Shown: positions 34,701 to 45,060 of the stretch, piece by piece | How positions within the stretch are numbered: the stretch's first letter is position 1 | Layout of the letters: each line of letters starts with the position of its first letter | Assembly (NCBI RefSeq): GCF_027596085.1 | Contig: NC_072469.1 | Span: forward strand, 11,553,914-11,617,913 | From: Anoplopoma fimbria | Lineage: Eukaryota > Chordata > Actinopteri > Perciformes > Anoplopomatidae | Length of the DNA stretch: 64,000 nt | Reading direction: 5' to 3' | The notes under the pieces: generated by a model | Database searches by the model: none | What the model was told of the DNA's origin: nothing | Seen by the model: the letters and a program-made list of their open reading frames with translations, nothing else | Program-made: the position numbers and the translations under genes

Positions 34701-37685
34701 TGTACATATCACAGTGGGCTTTACTTTCTGGGTTTGTATGCTGAGAGGGAGGTGTAACATTTAAATGAGTTGTGAACTTGCGATGTTTGAGAAATGCTTG
34801 TTCACTAGTGTTACGTCCTTATGCTCACACAGGTGTTCTGTTAGAGGGGCTTTAACTCCCTGACCTACCCAGCCCCTGAGAAAGAAGGGGTGCGCTTCCA
34901 CTTTAAATTTCTCTGTAGGTTATTAATTCTGCTGTAAATTAGTCAGTTCCAAAGAAGGGGATGTTAACTCATTGCACTACTTCACTAACATTATGTATGT
35001 ATTGCATATGCCTCTTGAGATGGTACATTTAAGTAAAATGTTTTTTTGTCAGTTTACTACCAATTGGCTCCAAATGAGGGGAGATTGATGTGGATCCTCA
35101 CAGCCAGGGATTCACCGCCACTGTGTCAACTACACAGAGTTCAGCGGCATTTCTACTCCTATGTTCAACACCAGAGTGGAGGAGGTGCTGGGGTCTTTTT
35201 GTGAGGAAGTAAATATTCATATAGCACCTTGCCCTGCTTGATGATCAAAAAAGACATCTCACTTTCTACCACTAGGGAACTTTAAATTCAGTTAAAGCAA
35301 TGTCTGCTACTCCCAGTAACTAGTTCATATAGAACAGTGATTTTCCAACAATTCCAAGTTCATTAACTAATTACATGTGCTGCATGAAAATAAATGTTAA
35401 GCAAAGGCAGGAAAATATTTTTAAAGAAATGAGGGATAATTGTTCAGTTTCAGAAAAAGAACCAATCAAACCCTGTATTCCCCCAACACAAATAGAGTTG
35501 TGTGAGTGGGAGGGGCTTTTCCAGGTGGTCTTGGTTCCAGAGCTGCTCCTTGGTTTCCGTAGATAGAGTACATGACTCATGTTTTTTTTACCTTTTAGAT
35601 TTGTAATAGGGCTCCTGAAGGAACTAAATGTGTGTTTGCCTTTGAGCTAGTTTAACTTATAAAGCAGTTAATAGCTAACCTGACTCTGTCATCCAATCAC
35701 TAAGCTCCAAATAAGTGGGTGGAAGCTAAAGATGTTGAGAAAAGTCAAAACACAATCTGACTGCAAATTCTGCATCAATCTTTGATAAATTCAGCAACTA
35801 TGGCGGCTTGTTTTGTTTCCAGATGCAACAATATTGCGCTTTGAATTCATGCCCACTCTGATTGGTGCCTCTCACTGACTTCTTCTTCATGTCAATGGAA
35901 GCTGAGGATCATGGGTGTTTAGACCCATCCGCCTTGCCAAAAGAATGGACAAAACCAAATTTTTCAGAAACAAGGCTGAAATCATTCAGACCGGCGTCCA
36001 TAACATAAAGCTTTATGATCGTTGCATTATCCAGGCAGGCAATATTGCACACTTACTGAGTTTAACGATTCGCTCCTCTTTAACTTCAACGCTGGGGTTT
36101 ACGCTGCGTCTCAATCTCACTGTGACCTTGAAGAAGATAGGTGGTTTAGAAGATGGTTGGAAAATCTGATAGTGTTGGGAAATGGAAAAAAAGTATATAT
36201 GTCTCAACTCTAATCGCCACAGTTCCTTTATAATAAGTAATTTACATTATGGAGTTATGTTAACAGTTACATGAGACTACTTCCTTAGTCACAGTGCAGT
36301 AAAATAAGCTCTGGTTAATAGTGATAAAGACGCTTAGCTGAAAAACAGATGTTTTAAAAATCTTTACTTTTGGAGTATTGCAGTATGACTGTTTTCGGTG
36401 AACATGCTAAATACATGTGTATTTGGAGTCATGGTGTGTGTTCTAGATGCCCTCTGAGATTCCGCTCTTTATATCTACTGTAATAGTTGAAATGCTGCCA
36501 GCTGTAGAGTTAAAGAGAGTTCAGATGAATGAAGCCATTCCAAGCCAGGTGTTTCATTTAGAATGGGAGTCGAAGCGAATAATGGCTCACTAAATGAGCT
36601 ATTTTACTACTTTTTGTCTTCAGCGGCATGAGTTCCAATCAGGAACTGAATTGCTCCCAATGGCAGCAACTGTGGCGAAGGAAGGGCACTGAAAAGGGAG
36701 AGATGTGCACTGGAGCCTTTTTTTTTGTTGGTGTTTTGAAAGTAAATGGAAAATGGGATGAGAACAGACACACCGACAAATAGATGTGCCTGAATTCTAA
36801 CCACTGTTACATCCAATAGATTTAATTAAAGGACAATCTCTCGCTTCCTTGCTTTTTCTTTTTTTCGGCTTTTTACATATTTTTACCATGTAAATAGATA
36901 TTCAGTCTTTTTCATTAATCTTAACCATTTTTCACAGTTGATATTTTTTAGCAAACTGGGTCCAAATATTATGAGAAAGGGGATAACTTTTCCATCATGA
37001 CTAGAAAACCACAATGTTCCAAATGCCAAAGGATGGCATTTCTAGCTAAAGTTGGCATCTATTTCTGTTTGCAACCCTTGCGATGCATTGGCGCGTTCAC
37101 CATCCAGTCGAGTGACAGCATGCCCAATAAAAACACCAGGGAATTTGCCATATTCCTCACTTTATACTTAGCATGCTTTGAGACCCTGGATGTCTTACAA
37201 GAACTAGATACCTGGCACCAAGATGGCACCTGTTCAATCCAATGACAATTGCTTGCCTGGCTCGTATGCCAACATGTTTTACAAATATAAAAACCTCCAT
37301 GGTTAAGAATTCTCAATAGAGAGAATCATAGTTCATTGTTTGCAGTAAGAGGTATCCTGCCAACAGTTTTACAAAAGTCTGTTTTACAATGGTGGCCTAA
37401 GGGGAAAATGCTCTCTGGGCTGTATTGCAATTTCTTTTGGCCATTGGGCAAAATTGAATACTGAGCAGCTGCATCAAGCTGCATCGAGTTCTTATTATAC
37501 ATCTATCTTTGGGACACAAAGAATTGTCTCCAGCAGTGTCCCAGTCAAAAGTCCAAATGGACGACTCCTCTGCATTCTTTTGACACCCATACAACCTGCC
37601 TTTTAGGAAACGGTTATACCATTTGTCACATTTGGGCTGTTTGCGAAAGACTTCAATTTCTGATTCAAAGTGCTACAACATATGA
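34701..37685. other. Non-coding stretch, no gene recognised
   Basis: A short frame at 35116-35225 (NYTEFSGISTPMFNTRVEE) reads like coding sequence but is only about 36 codons and ends in a stop. It may be a fossil. Small frames at 35371-37594 show no domain. No repeat with clear ends was found. Confidence 0.3.
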
Positions 37686-37968
37686 TGAGTTTGATGTAGA
37701 GAATACAAGACTGTCTTGTGCAGAGCCCCGGCTTCAAACCCATCCAACACCCTTGGGATGAACTGGAACGCTGACTGTGAGCCAGACCTTATCACCCAAC
37801 ATCAGTGTTGGACATCACTAAGAAGCTGCAGCTGAACGGAAGCAAACCCCTGCAGCCAGGTTTAAAACTTTGGTATGGAAACCCTAAACCAGAAGTGATG
37901 GTTTTAGAATCATACTTTCAACTGAGTGGAATGTTCAGGTTTCTGCATTATTTTGGGCCATGTAGTGT
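37686..37968 (+). pseudogene. Tc1/mariner transposase C-terminus and 3' end, fossil
   Basis: The DNA order GAGTTTGATGTAGAGAATAC, GCAGAGCCCCGGCTTCAAAC, CACCCTTGGGATGAACTGGA, ACGCTGACTGTGAGCCAGAC and CACCCAACATCAGTG follows the C-terminal end of fish Tc1-like transposases (the '..P.. H.WDELER.L.ARP' segment that carries the last acidic catalytic residue). The 3' end TTTTGGGCCATGTAGTG is a Tc1-type terminus. The frame is broken by stops and the 5' half of the element is absent or unrecognisable. Confidence 0.65.
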
Positions 37969-38716
37969 TACGAGGTATATTGGGAGCTTACTGTGGTGAT
38001 GTTACAAGCAGTAACCTATTATTAACTGCTGGTTTTCTGTGATTACTAACGCAGTCACATAATGTACACTACTCGTAGCACTAGTTATACAACCCCCTCT
38101 CGTCTCATCCGGATCTTGAGTAGTACTTAAATGTTTAGGGATATTTGGAGATATAAGTAGATACAGCAATGCTTCTCATACACAGTGGAGATCACTGTGC
38201 TCATTCAGTTCAAAGTCTCCAGAGTTTTTTTCTGGGCTACTTGGAATTGTGAATTGGCATCTGGGCTGGATCACCAAACTTAATAAAATTATTAAAATCT
38301 TACGGCTATGAATGTAGCCCAAAATGTGAAAGGCCATAATTGAATTGGGCGGGGCGGGAATTGTTAAACTCAGTTAGTGTACAATATTGCCTGAATGTGT
38401 CTTAGGCTTTAATGCCAATGGAGCTTTCCTCGTATCAATGTTGCCATGAACAAACTATAAAAACCACTGGTGGCCACTGCACCGCTTACAAGTAGTACAT
38501 GTCTCCTTTAGCACAATGAAACATTTATTTTATATTTCTTTGATCTTTATCAGTGTGTTTAAGTTACCGTGAGGAACTTTTAACTGGTTATGAATCAGTC
38601 TCAGTGTAATCCTCTAAATGACCTCTATCAGTAAACGAGACCATCAGAGAGAAGATTGTCTGTTTCTATATAGTTATTCTTAAAGCCCGTCATCGGAGCC
38701 ACCGGGTCGGATTCTG
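37969..38716. other. No gene seen
   Basis: AT-rich unique-looking DNA. Confidence 0.4.
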
Positions 38717-39178
38717 GTGAAATCAGATGAAATCATGCAGGTTCACCAGAAACTCTTTCAGCTCAGACTCCAGCGGGCCTCCAGCAGAGACCATTCCACC
38801 GTGGACAGAACCAGATTCAGCAGAGACCAGTCCACCTTGACAGACCCAGATCCAGCAGAGACCAGTCCAGACCCAGATCCGATTGAGACCAGTCCACCGT
38901 GGACAGACCCAGATCCATCAGAGACCAGTCCACCTTGGACAGACCCAGATCCGATTGAGACCAGTCCAGACCCAGATCCGATTGAGACCAGTCCACCGTG
39001 GATAGACCCAGATCCATCAGAGACCAGTTCACCGTGGACAGACCAAGATCCGACTTCACTGCAGCCTTGGACCTGCAGTCGGAGCTCCGGCGGCAAGAGT
39101 AGAGCTCAGCTCCCGGCAGCAGCGTTTCATAAACAGAGTCATTTTGCTGGCCATTGGACAGGGCCAAATCTAGTTTAA
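38717..39178 (+). CDS. Open frame over a 36-bp minisatellite (hypothetical, doubtful)
   Basis: The 153-codon frame has a short non-repetitive N-terminus, about seven imperfect repeats of ETSPPWTDPDPS or a shortened form, and a Ser/Ala-rich C-terminus. The repeat units are 36 bp or 27 bp, both multiples of three, so the frame is kept across length variants. The reverse strand is also open in two frames. There is no signal peptide, and no splice site or promoter was identified. It may be a coding repeat, but a minisatellite with chance frame conservation is equally possible. Confidence 0.2.
   Translation: MKSDEIMQVHQKLFQLRLQRASSRDHSTVDRTRFSRDQSTLTDPDPAETSPDPDPIETSPPWTDPDPSETSPPWTDPDPIETSPDPDPIETSPPWIDPDPSETSSPWTDQDPTSLQPWTCSRSSGGKSRAQLPAAAFHKQSHFAGHWTGPNLV
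38815..39060. repeat. 36-bp GC-rich minisatellite
   Basis: Units of GAGACCAGTCCACCGTGGAC plus AGACCCAGATCC(G/A)(A/T)(T/C)(A/T), with 27-bp variants missing nine bases. Units diverge by a few per cent. Confidence 0.9.
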
Positions 39179-39787
39179 CTTTTACCGTGGTATGGTTTGT
39201 AACATGCTGAGCAATAAATGTACATCATTATCCAGCAGTGAGTTTGTGTGTATTAAACATGATAATACTGTTTGCCCTGTACTGAATAGTGAGAGGCTAC
39301 AATCATATCGTTGACATTGACTTGCTTCTATGTTTCAGGGCTAATTTTTTTACCCGATGTTTCTGCACAGTTACAGATTCATTTCAGGCTACACAAAAAT
39401 TAGTTGTGGCTGAGTAGGATTGTTTACGTGTGATTTCAAACATTTCCAATAACTCCAGAGTATTTTCTTTTCGTGAGGTCGCCTTTTAACATGAGGACAG
39501 ACATTCAAAGATTCATTGGAAATCTTCAAAAGAAGCTTCAAATGGAAAAAAATAAACGTGCTTCATGTGTGAAAAAATGTCGATCTCAAAATGTTCAGCA
39601 CCAAGGACAGTGCTGGCACTATTTCTACTGTTACCGTGGTGTGGTTTGTAACAGGCTGTTAATGGAGCTTCAAATGACCATGGATAATCCTGCCATGAGT
39701 TTCTGTGCATATAATATGGTAATAAAGTTTGCTTTATGTGTGGCTTATGGGGGCCAGTCTCGTGGTTGGTTGTTGCAATGATGCTAC
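39179..39787. other. No gene seen
   Basis: Contains a 102-codon frame (39473-39781) without recognisable domain. Confidence 0.35.
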
Positions 39788-40076
39788 GCGGCTGTGGCGT
39801 AGTGGAGAGCAAGGTAGTTCTCCAATCAGAGGATCGGTGGTTCGATACCCAGCCTCGGCAGTCGATGTGTCCTTGGGCAAGACACTTAACCCCAAGTTGC
39901 TCCCGAAGGCTTGCCATCGGTTGCATGAATGTTAGTTAGAGTCTGATGGTGGCACCTTGCATGGTAGCCTGTCATCAGTGTGTGAATGGGTGAATGATAT
40001 GTAATATACTACTGATTGTAAGTCGCTTTGGATAAAAGCGTCTGCTAAATGACTGTAATGTAAATGTAATGTAATG
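39788..40076 (+). mobile_element. tRNA-derived SINE, nearly complete
   Basis: The head has RNA polymerase III promoter boxes: A box TGGCGTAGTGG (39795-39805) and B box GGTTCGATACC (39839-39849). The core CCTTGGGCAAGACACTTAAC and the LINE-like tail GTCGCTTTGGATAAAAGCGT, CTGCTAAATGACTG and (TAATG)n follow. It is very similar to the inverted copy at 57701-58000 but lacks about 12 bp after GCCATCGG. Transcription and mobility would depend on a partner LINE with a matching tail. Confidence 0.9.
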
Positions 40077-42163
40077 CTGACTGACGTCGCTTTACAGCCA
40101 CTATGCTGCAGAGCTGTATTTTATTTTATTCTGTGTAACCTGTTTTAGCATGTATCCAGGGCATCCCTTCCTGATGAAAATAACCTTTATTAACATCTGC
40201 AGTTATCAACAGCTATATGAGAGCAGTGCAGAGCAGCCCATGGGCTAGCCAGTGGGGAAGGCTCACATGCACTAACATGCACTAAAAGGCCTGCATGGTT
40301 GGCCAGACTATGATGACAAAGAACAGAGAATCTCTGATAACAACACACAGAGGGAGAGCGTCTTAATTCTCTGCTCAGACAGACACTACTGCACTATTTA
40401 TTTACATAGCTAACAGTTGTTTGCTGCTAATGTAATGCTCTAAATACCACAGAGAGTATGTAAAGCACTGGTGGCAGGGACTTCACCACTCTGCTGTGGT
40501 GGTTGTGATTCGGTAAAACATAATTCTCTTGTGTCTTTAATTGGCAGTCATCCACGAGTTACAGGGACATTCTGACACACCGTCGAGGAAATTAAGCAGA
40601 GTAGTGAGCCATGCAGCGGTTGTTACCACCGTCATGAGATGGTTCCGTGTGTGTCTGAGTGTGTGTGTGCAGGTATCCACTTAATTAACCGTGATAATTA
40701 ATGGAGAACAGAGGCTGTTACCACACTGCAACGTTCCTTTGCTGAGAGGGCATTTTACAGTCACACATGGTCCACACACACACATGCAAGCGCACACACT
40801 CACACACTCTGGGAGAACTAAATTATAGTGAACTACCCAGTATTAGCCTGCACAGATAGCTCCAGTTCAAAATATGTTTACTGGTTAGGTATTATCATCT
40901 GTAATTATAATATTACTAGTTCACAAACAGCTATGGGTCTGCATGTGGGCTTGCACCAGGTCATATGGATGTTAATTGTTGCCCTGACAACAATAATAAT
41001 TTAGTTCCATCTGACATGACTGAACAGTGTTGCTTTTTCTAAATGCTTTGATAGTATAATGACAGTTAAGCTATGCTTCCAGCATTACAGCAGGGTAAGT
41101 CATGAGATCATTAAAATCGGCCTACTCTCCTGCATGATTGTGCTGGGTAGAATGCTGGAGATGCTAGTGTTGAAATGCCGTCTAGAATGATGAATTACAT
41201 TACAGAGAATATTTCACTCCACACATCCCCCTGTAACATTGATCCCATCCAAATGGGGCTCTCGTCTCCATGTTTAGTCTCTGACAAAAAGCAATCATTG
41301 AGCTACCAGCAGGGATTTAAAATCATCATGCCTTGACCTTCCATAATTGCACAATCGGTAGACCACCAATTTTTTTTTCACTCCTCCAATATGTTAGTTT
41401 TGATCAAGACACAATTTAAAGGGTAATTAAACTTTGGATCAGTACTTCAGTTTCAAGTAAAACAGCAGATTTGTAGAAGTTCGCTACGCTGCCCACTCTG
41501 GTCCTGGCTATATTTATCACTCTGACATGAAATAGATGGACATTTGATCAGAGAACACAATGCATCAACCCCATCCTTTATTCTGTCACTCAGTCACCCC
41601 GGCAGATATATATATTTTTTTCAACATTGTGTACTGTATTGCATGGAGACGAGCTGTTACGGTGGAGTGTAATTACTCTTAAACAAGACAGGAACATGAA
41701 ATCACAGTCATCTCACAAGCACTCAGCTTTTAAAACCAGCTGTGATCAAAGATGCTTTCTCCAAACGTATCTCACAAGCACTCAGCGCCCCAACTCAGGT
41801 CGTTAGTATGTGTGGTGTTTCTTCATCTTCATGCTGCGTGTTTGATATTGTGATATCCAGACTTATCACTGATCTCTCCAGTAGAGTACGCACAAATCTT
41901 TCAATGTTATTTGGAGTTCTGTATCTTTCATCTTTATCACCAAACCAACTGCCAGCGATCAAAATGGAAGCATTACAACATCCAAAGAAATTCAAAATGA
42001 GATCTCTTCTAAGTCCAGCCTATTTCGCTCAGACATAACTGAGCTCAATTTAACATAAATATGATACTTTGACCATTTTGTTGTACTTCTTATCGGGTCT
42101 CAGCCCAATCCTAGTTTAAGGTCTTATAATGCTCTTTTTTCCCTCTCACTGCCCTGAACATTA
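40077..42163. other. Non-coding stretch, one conserved-element candidate
   Basis: The segment 40540-40760 is repeat-free and has palindromic homeobox-like words (CCACTTAATTAACCGTGATA, ATTAATGG). A 17-bp direct repeat, TCTCACAAGCACTCAGC, occurs at about 41711 and 41769. No gene is seen. Confidence 0.35.
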
Positions 42164-42200
42164 CATACATTACATTACAGTCCCCAAAGCGACTTACAGA
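42164..42200 (-). repeat. SINE/LINE tail fragment
   Basis: ACATTACATTACAGTCCCCA then AAGCGACTTACAG is the reverse complement of the SINE tail seen at 40022-40076. No SINE body is attached. Confidence 0.6.
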
Positions 42201-42561
42201 ACCTTATTTGTCTGAATTAATCGGCTCTTGAGATAACAGTTAGATCCAAGTCAGCCTGCACAATATCAAACAATTGTCTGACTGATTAAGTTCAAGTCTC
42301 TGTTCTCAGGGTTGTCTCGCTTCTATCGAAAAAAGAGTCAAAACAGTGTCTAATTGATCACATCTGTCTGTCCAGGTTCAATTTATTTTAAGCGTGTTCC
42401 ACATAGTCCCGTCAAACTGTGCTGTGACTTGCACAGATATACAGTGTAATAAAAAAGGCAAAAACAGTTAATAAACATAATGCATTTTTCCAAAATCCTG
42501 ATTTTGACTTATGATAAAACCGTGAATTATTTCCTGTTATATACTCAAATACATTTTGTTT
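42201..42561. other. No gene seen
   Basis: Short unremarkable stretch before the minisatellite. Confidence 0.4.
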
Positions 42562-43572
42562 TAACTCTGAGATGTAGTGAAGTAAAAAAGTACAATATTT
42601 ACCTCTGAGATGTAATGAAGTAAAAATTATTATATTTATCTCTGAGATGCCATGGTGTATAAAGTACAATATGTACCCCTGATATGCAGTGGAGTAAAAA
42701 GAACAATATATACCTCTGAGATAAAGAGGATTACATTACATTACATTACATTACATTACAGGCATTTAGCAGATGCTTTTATCCAAAGCGACTTACAGGA
42801 AGTGTATTCAACATAGGTATTCAAGAGAACTACTAGTCACCAGAAGTCATAAGTGCATCTCCTTTCTTAAACAAGCATCTTAAAGCATAAACCAGAGCAA
42901 AAGTATAGTGCAGAGGCAAAATACTACGAAAACAATAATTGCAACAGACTAATACGAATATAATAAGTGCTACAAACTACTACGAATAGGATAAGTGCAG
43001 TAAACAAATACGAATTCAATAAGTGCAGCGAACGATTACAAAGTATAATATGTTCCTCTAAGATGTGGTGGTGTATAAAGTACAATATGATGTAGTGGAG
43101 TAAAAAGCACAATATTTACCTCTGAGATGCCGAGAAGTATAAAGTACAAAATTTACCTCTGAGAAGTAGTGGAGTAAAAAGTCTAATATGTATCTCTGAG
43201 ATTTAGTGGAGTAAAAAGTCTAATATGTATCTCTGAGATGTAGAGGTGTGAAAGTACAATATGTACCTCTGAGCTGTTGTACATTAAAAACTACGATATG
43301 TACCTCTGAGATGTAGTGGAGTAAAAAGCACAATATGTACCTATGAGATGTAGTGGAGTAAAAAGCACAATATGTACCTCTGAGATGTAGTGGAGTAAAA
43401 AGTACAATATGTACATCTGAGATGTAGTGGAGTTTAAAGTACAATTTGTACCTCTGAGATTTAGCGGAGTAAAAAGTACAATATGTACCTCTGAGATGTA
43501 GTGGAGTAAAGAGTAGAATATGTACCTCTGAGATGTAGTGAAGTATAAAGTACAATATGTACCTCTGAGATG
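42562..43572. repeat. 37-bp minisatellite, interrupted
   Basis: Units of ACCTCTGAGATGTAGTGGAG plus TAAAAAGCACAATATGT repeat from 42562 to 42729 and from 43042 to 43572, with mutations and a few size variants. The later units are the most uniform. A foreign insert splits the array. The unit lacks frequent stops on the minus strand, which produces the frames of about 112-118 codons there; these are not genes. Confidence 0.9.
42730..43041 (-). mobile_element. Retroposon inserted in the minisatellite
   Basis: It starts on the plus strand with (ATTAC)n then AGGCATTTAGCAGATGCTTT and TATCCAAAGCGACTTACAGG, the reverse complement of the SINE tail. The body (GGTATTCAAGAGAACTACTA, CATAAACCAGAGCAAAAGTA) differs from the other SINEs here and carries diverged internal repeats of AATACGAAT..AATAAGTGC. 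This is probably a different non-LTR-driven element using the same tail. Confidence 0.65.
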
Positions 43573-43890
43573 TTTAGTGGCGGATTGCAAACCCCCTTTA
43601 TACTGCCACCTAGCTTCTGTGAGGGGAGTGATATTCGGCCAATCCAAAAACGAGGATTAGGACCAATTAGATTTAGTGCTACAATGGTGACTGGGTCCGC
43701 CTACTTATTGTCCAAAACAAAAGATACTTGTGAGGGAGCAGGTAAAAGCTTTGCGAGCAGAAGAGCAGTGATAGAAGCTGAGAACCAGGAGACGATCCTC
43801 ACACTCAGAGCATGGTTGTCTCCTCACAGGATTCAGATTTGCTCGCGTGAGATGAGTTTATCTGCAGGGATTTACGTGAAAGCAGCTGCA
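43573..43890. other. No gene seen
   Basis: A 112-codon plus frame (43570-43908) without domain begins at the end of the minisatellite. Confidence 0.35.
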
Positions 43891-44244
43891 CGCTGGTGTG
43901 GTGGATAGCACTGTAGCCTCACAGCAAGAGGGGCCCGGGGTAGACGGCCTTCTGTGTGGAGTTTGCATGTTCTCCCCGTGTCTCGGTGGGTTCTCAACGG
44001 GTTCTCCGGCTTCCTCCCACAGTCCAAAGACATGCAGCTTATGTTAATTGATGACTCTAAATTGCCCCTAGGTGTGGATGTGAGCGTGAATGGTTGTCTG
44101 TCTCTATATGTCATATACATGTCATATGTCTGGAGACCTGTCCAGGTGAACCCTGCTTTCACCCTATGACAGCTGGGATGGGCTCCAGCCCCCCCCCGCG
44201 ACCCTGAGCAGGATAACGGTTAAGATAATGAATGAATGAATGAA
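43891..44244 (+). mobile_element. Fish SINE-like retroposon with (GAAT)n tail
   Basis: The head CTGGTGTGGTGGATAGCACT (A-box-like GGTGGATAGCA) is followed by GTGTGGAGTTTGCATGTTCT, CTTCCTCCCACAGTCCAAAG, ACTCTAAATTGCCCCTAGG, a GGGATGGGCTCCAGCC block, and a tail of GAAT repeats at 44228-44244. The B box has decayed. A second copy lies at 54531-54861 on the minus strand. This is one of the most abundant teleost repeats. Confidence 0.8.
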
Positions 44245-44879
44245 ATTAATCGAAAGTATTGTGAAAGCACTCCCAAAAGCGTGCGCGGCTGAGTTGCATG
44301 CTTGGGGATCTCATTTGTGCTGGCGAATATGGACATTGATTTGCCCACATAGTCATGACGTCAGTGGTGACAGCAGGAGAATCTCAACACTGATAGGCTT
44401 GCGCAACACATTCACGCAAATACGCGAGAGAGCTGATTGCATTTTTTCCCTTCAATTTATATCTTTCATTTGACTTTGTATACAATCGGATCAAAAAAAT
44501 TTGCTTTGCGTTTGGTGTGAACCCATTATAATTTTATATTTAAAAGATTTTTACTTGCCAAAGCCTTCTGTGACGACTTTTGCAGAGATTTGAGTGTGCG
44601 GATGCTTTTTTATTCTAAAAGTGATTTATTGTCCTTTTAAATTGAACTATTAGTCAAACATGGGCCAGGGGCCCGTTAGTGGGATGGCTTTTATAAATAC
44701 GGGGAGGAAATGTCAATCTAATGCATTAGACATTGTGTAACTGCATATTGCAATGGGCTTTCTTAAATCTTGAATGATAAAAGGTTACAACAATATCAGG
44801 TAAACAATATCGGCACATACAGAACACACACACATATAAACAAATATATGCTTAATGCCGGACTGTGCTCAAGCAAGTA
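44245..44879. other. No gene; one CRE palindrome
   Basis: TGACGTCA at 44356-44363 lies in otherwise unremarkable sequence. A GCGTTTGGTGTGAACCCA word near 44508 suggests a MITE edge. Confidence 0.35.
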
Positions 44880-45060
44880 CTTTTGTGCAAACTACCCAGT
44901 GTTTTATCCGTAATAAAGTACTTATGCCTGAACCTCTGTTGCTGAATTTAACCAAGTACTTTTGTTGACTAAGAATGATTAAGTACTTAGTACTTTTATT
45001 TGGTTTCAATTTCATAGTCATTTTAAGCCAAACCATGTTTATTCTTTTAACCTCAGACTT
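44880..45060 (+). repeat. Family C repeat (AACCAAGTACTTTTGTTG type)
   Basis: TTTAACCAAGTACTTTTGTT, TTTAAGCCAAACCATG and related words also occur at 52300-52870 in the same orientation. Low divergence of the words suggests a moderately old, abundant fish repeat of unknown class. Confidence 0.5.

Noticed and set aside
39788..39860. tRNA gene candidate from A and B boxes
   Set aside because: The boxes belong to a SINE head; no cloverleaf with acceptor stem was found and the SINE core follows directly.
43220..43647. Two minus frames of 111-118 codons with regular repeats (LHLRGTYC)
   Set aside because: They are readings of the 37-bp minisatellite, open because the unit lacks stops on that strand. 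A 37-bp unit changes frame each time, so repeat proteins are not being conserved.
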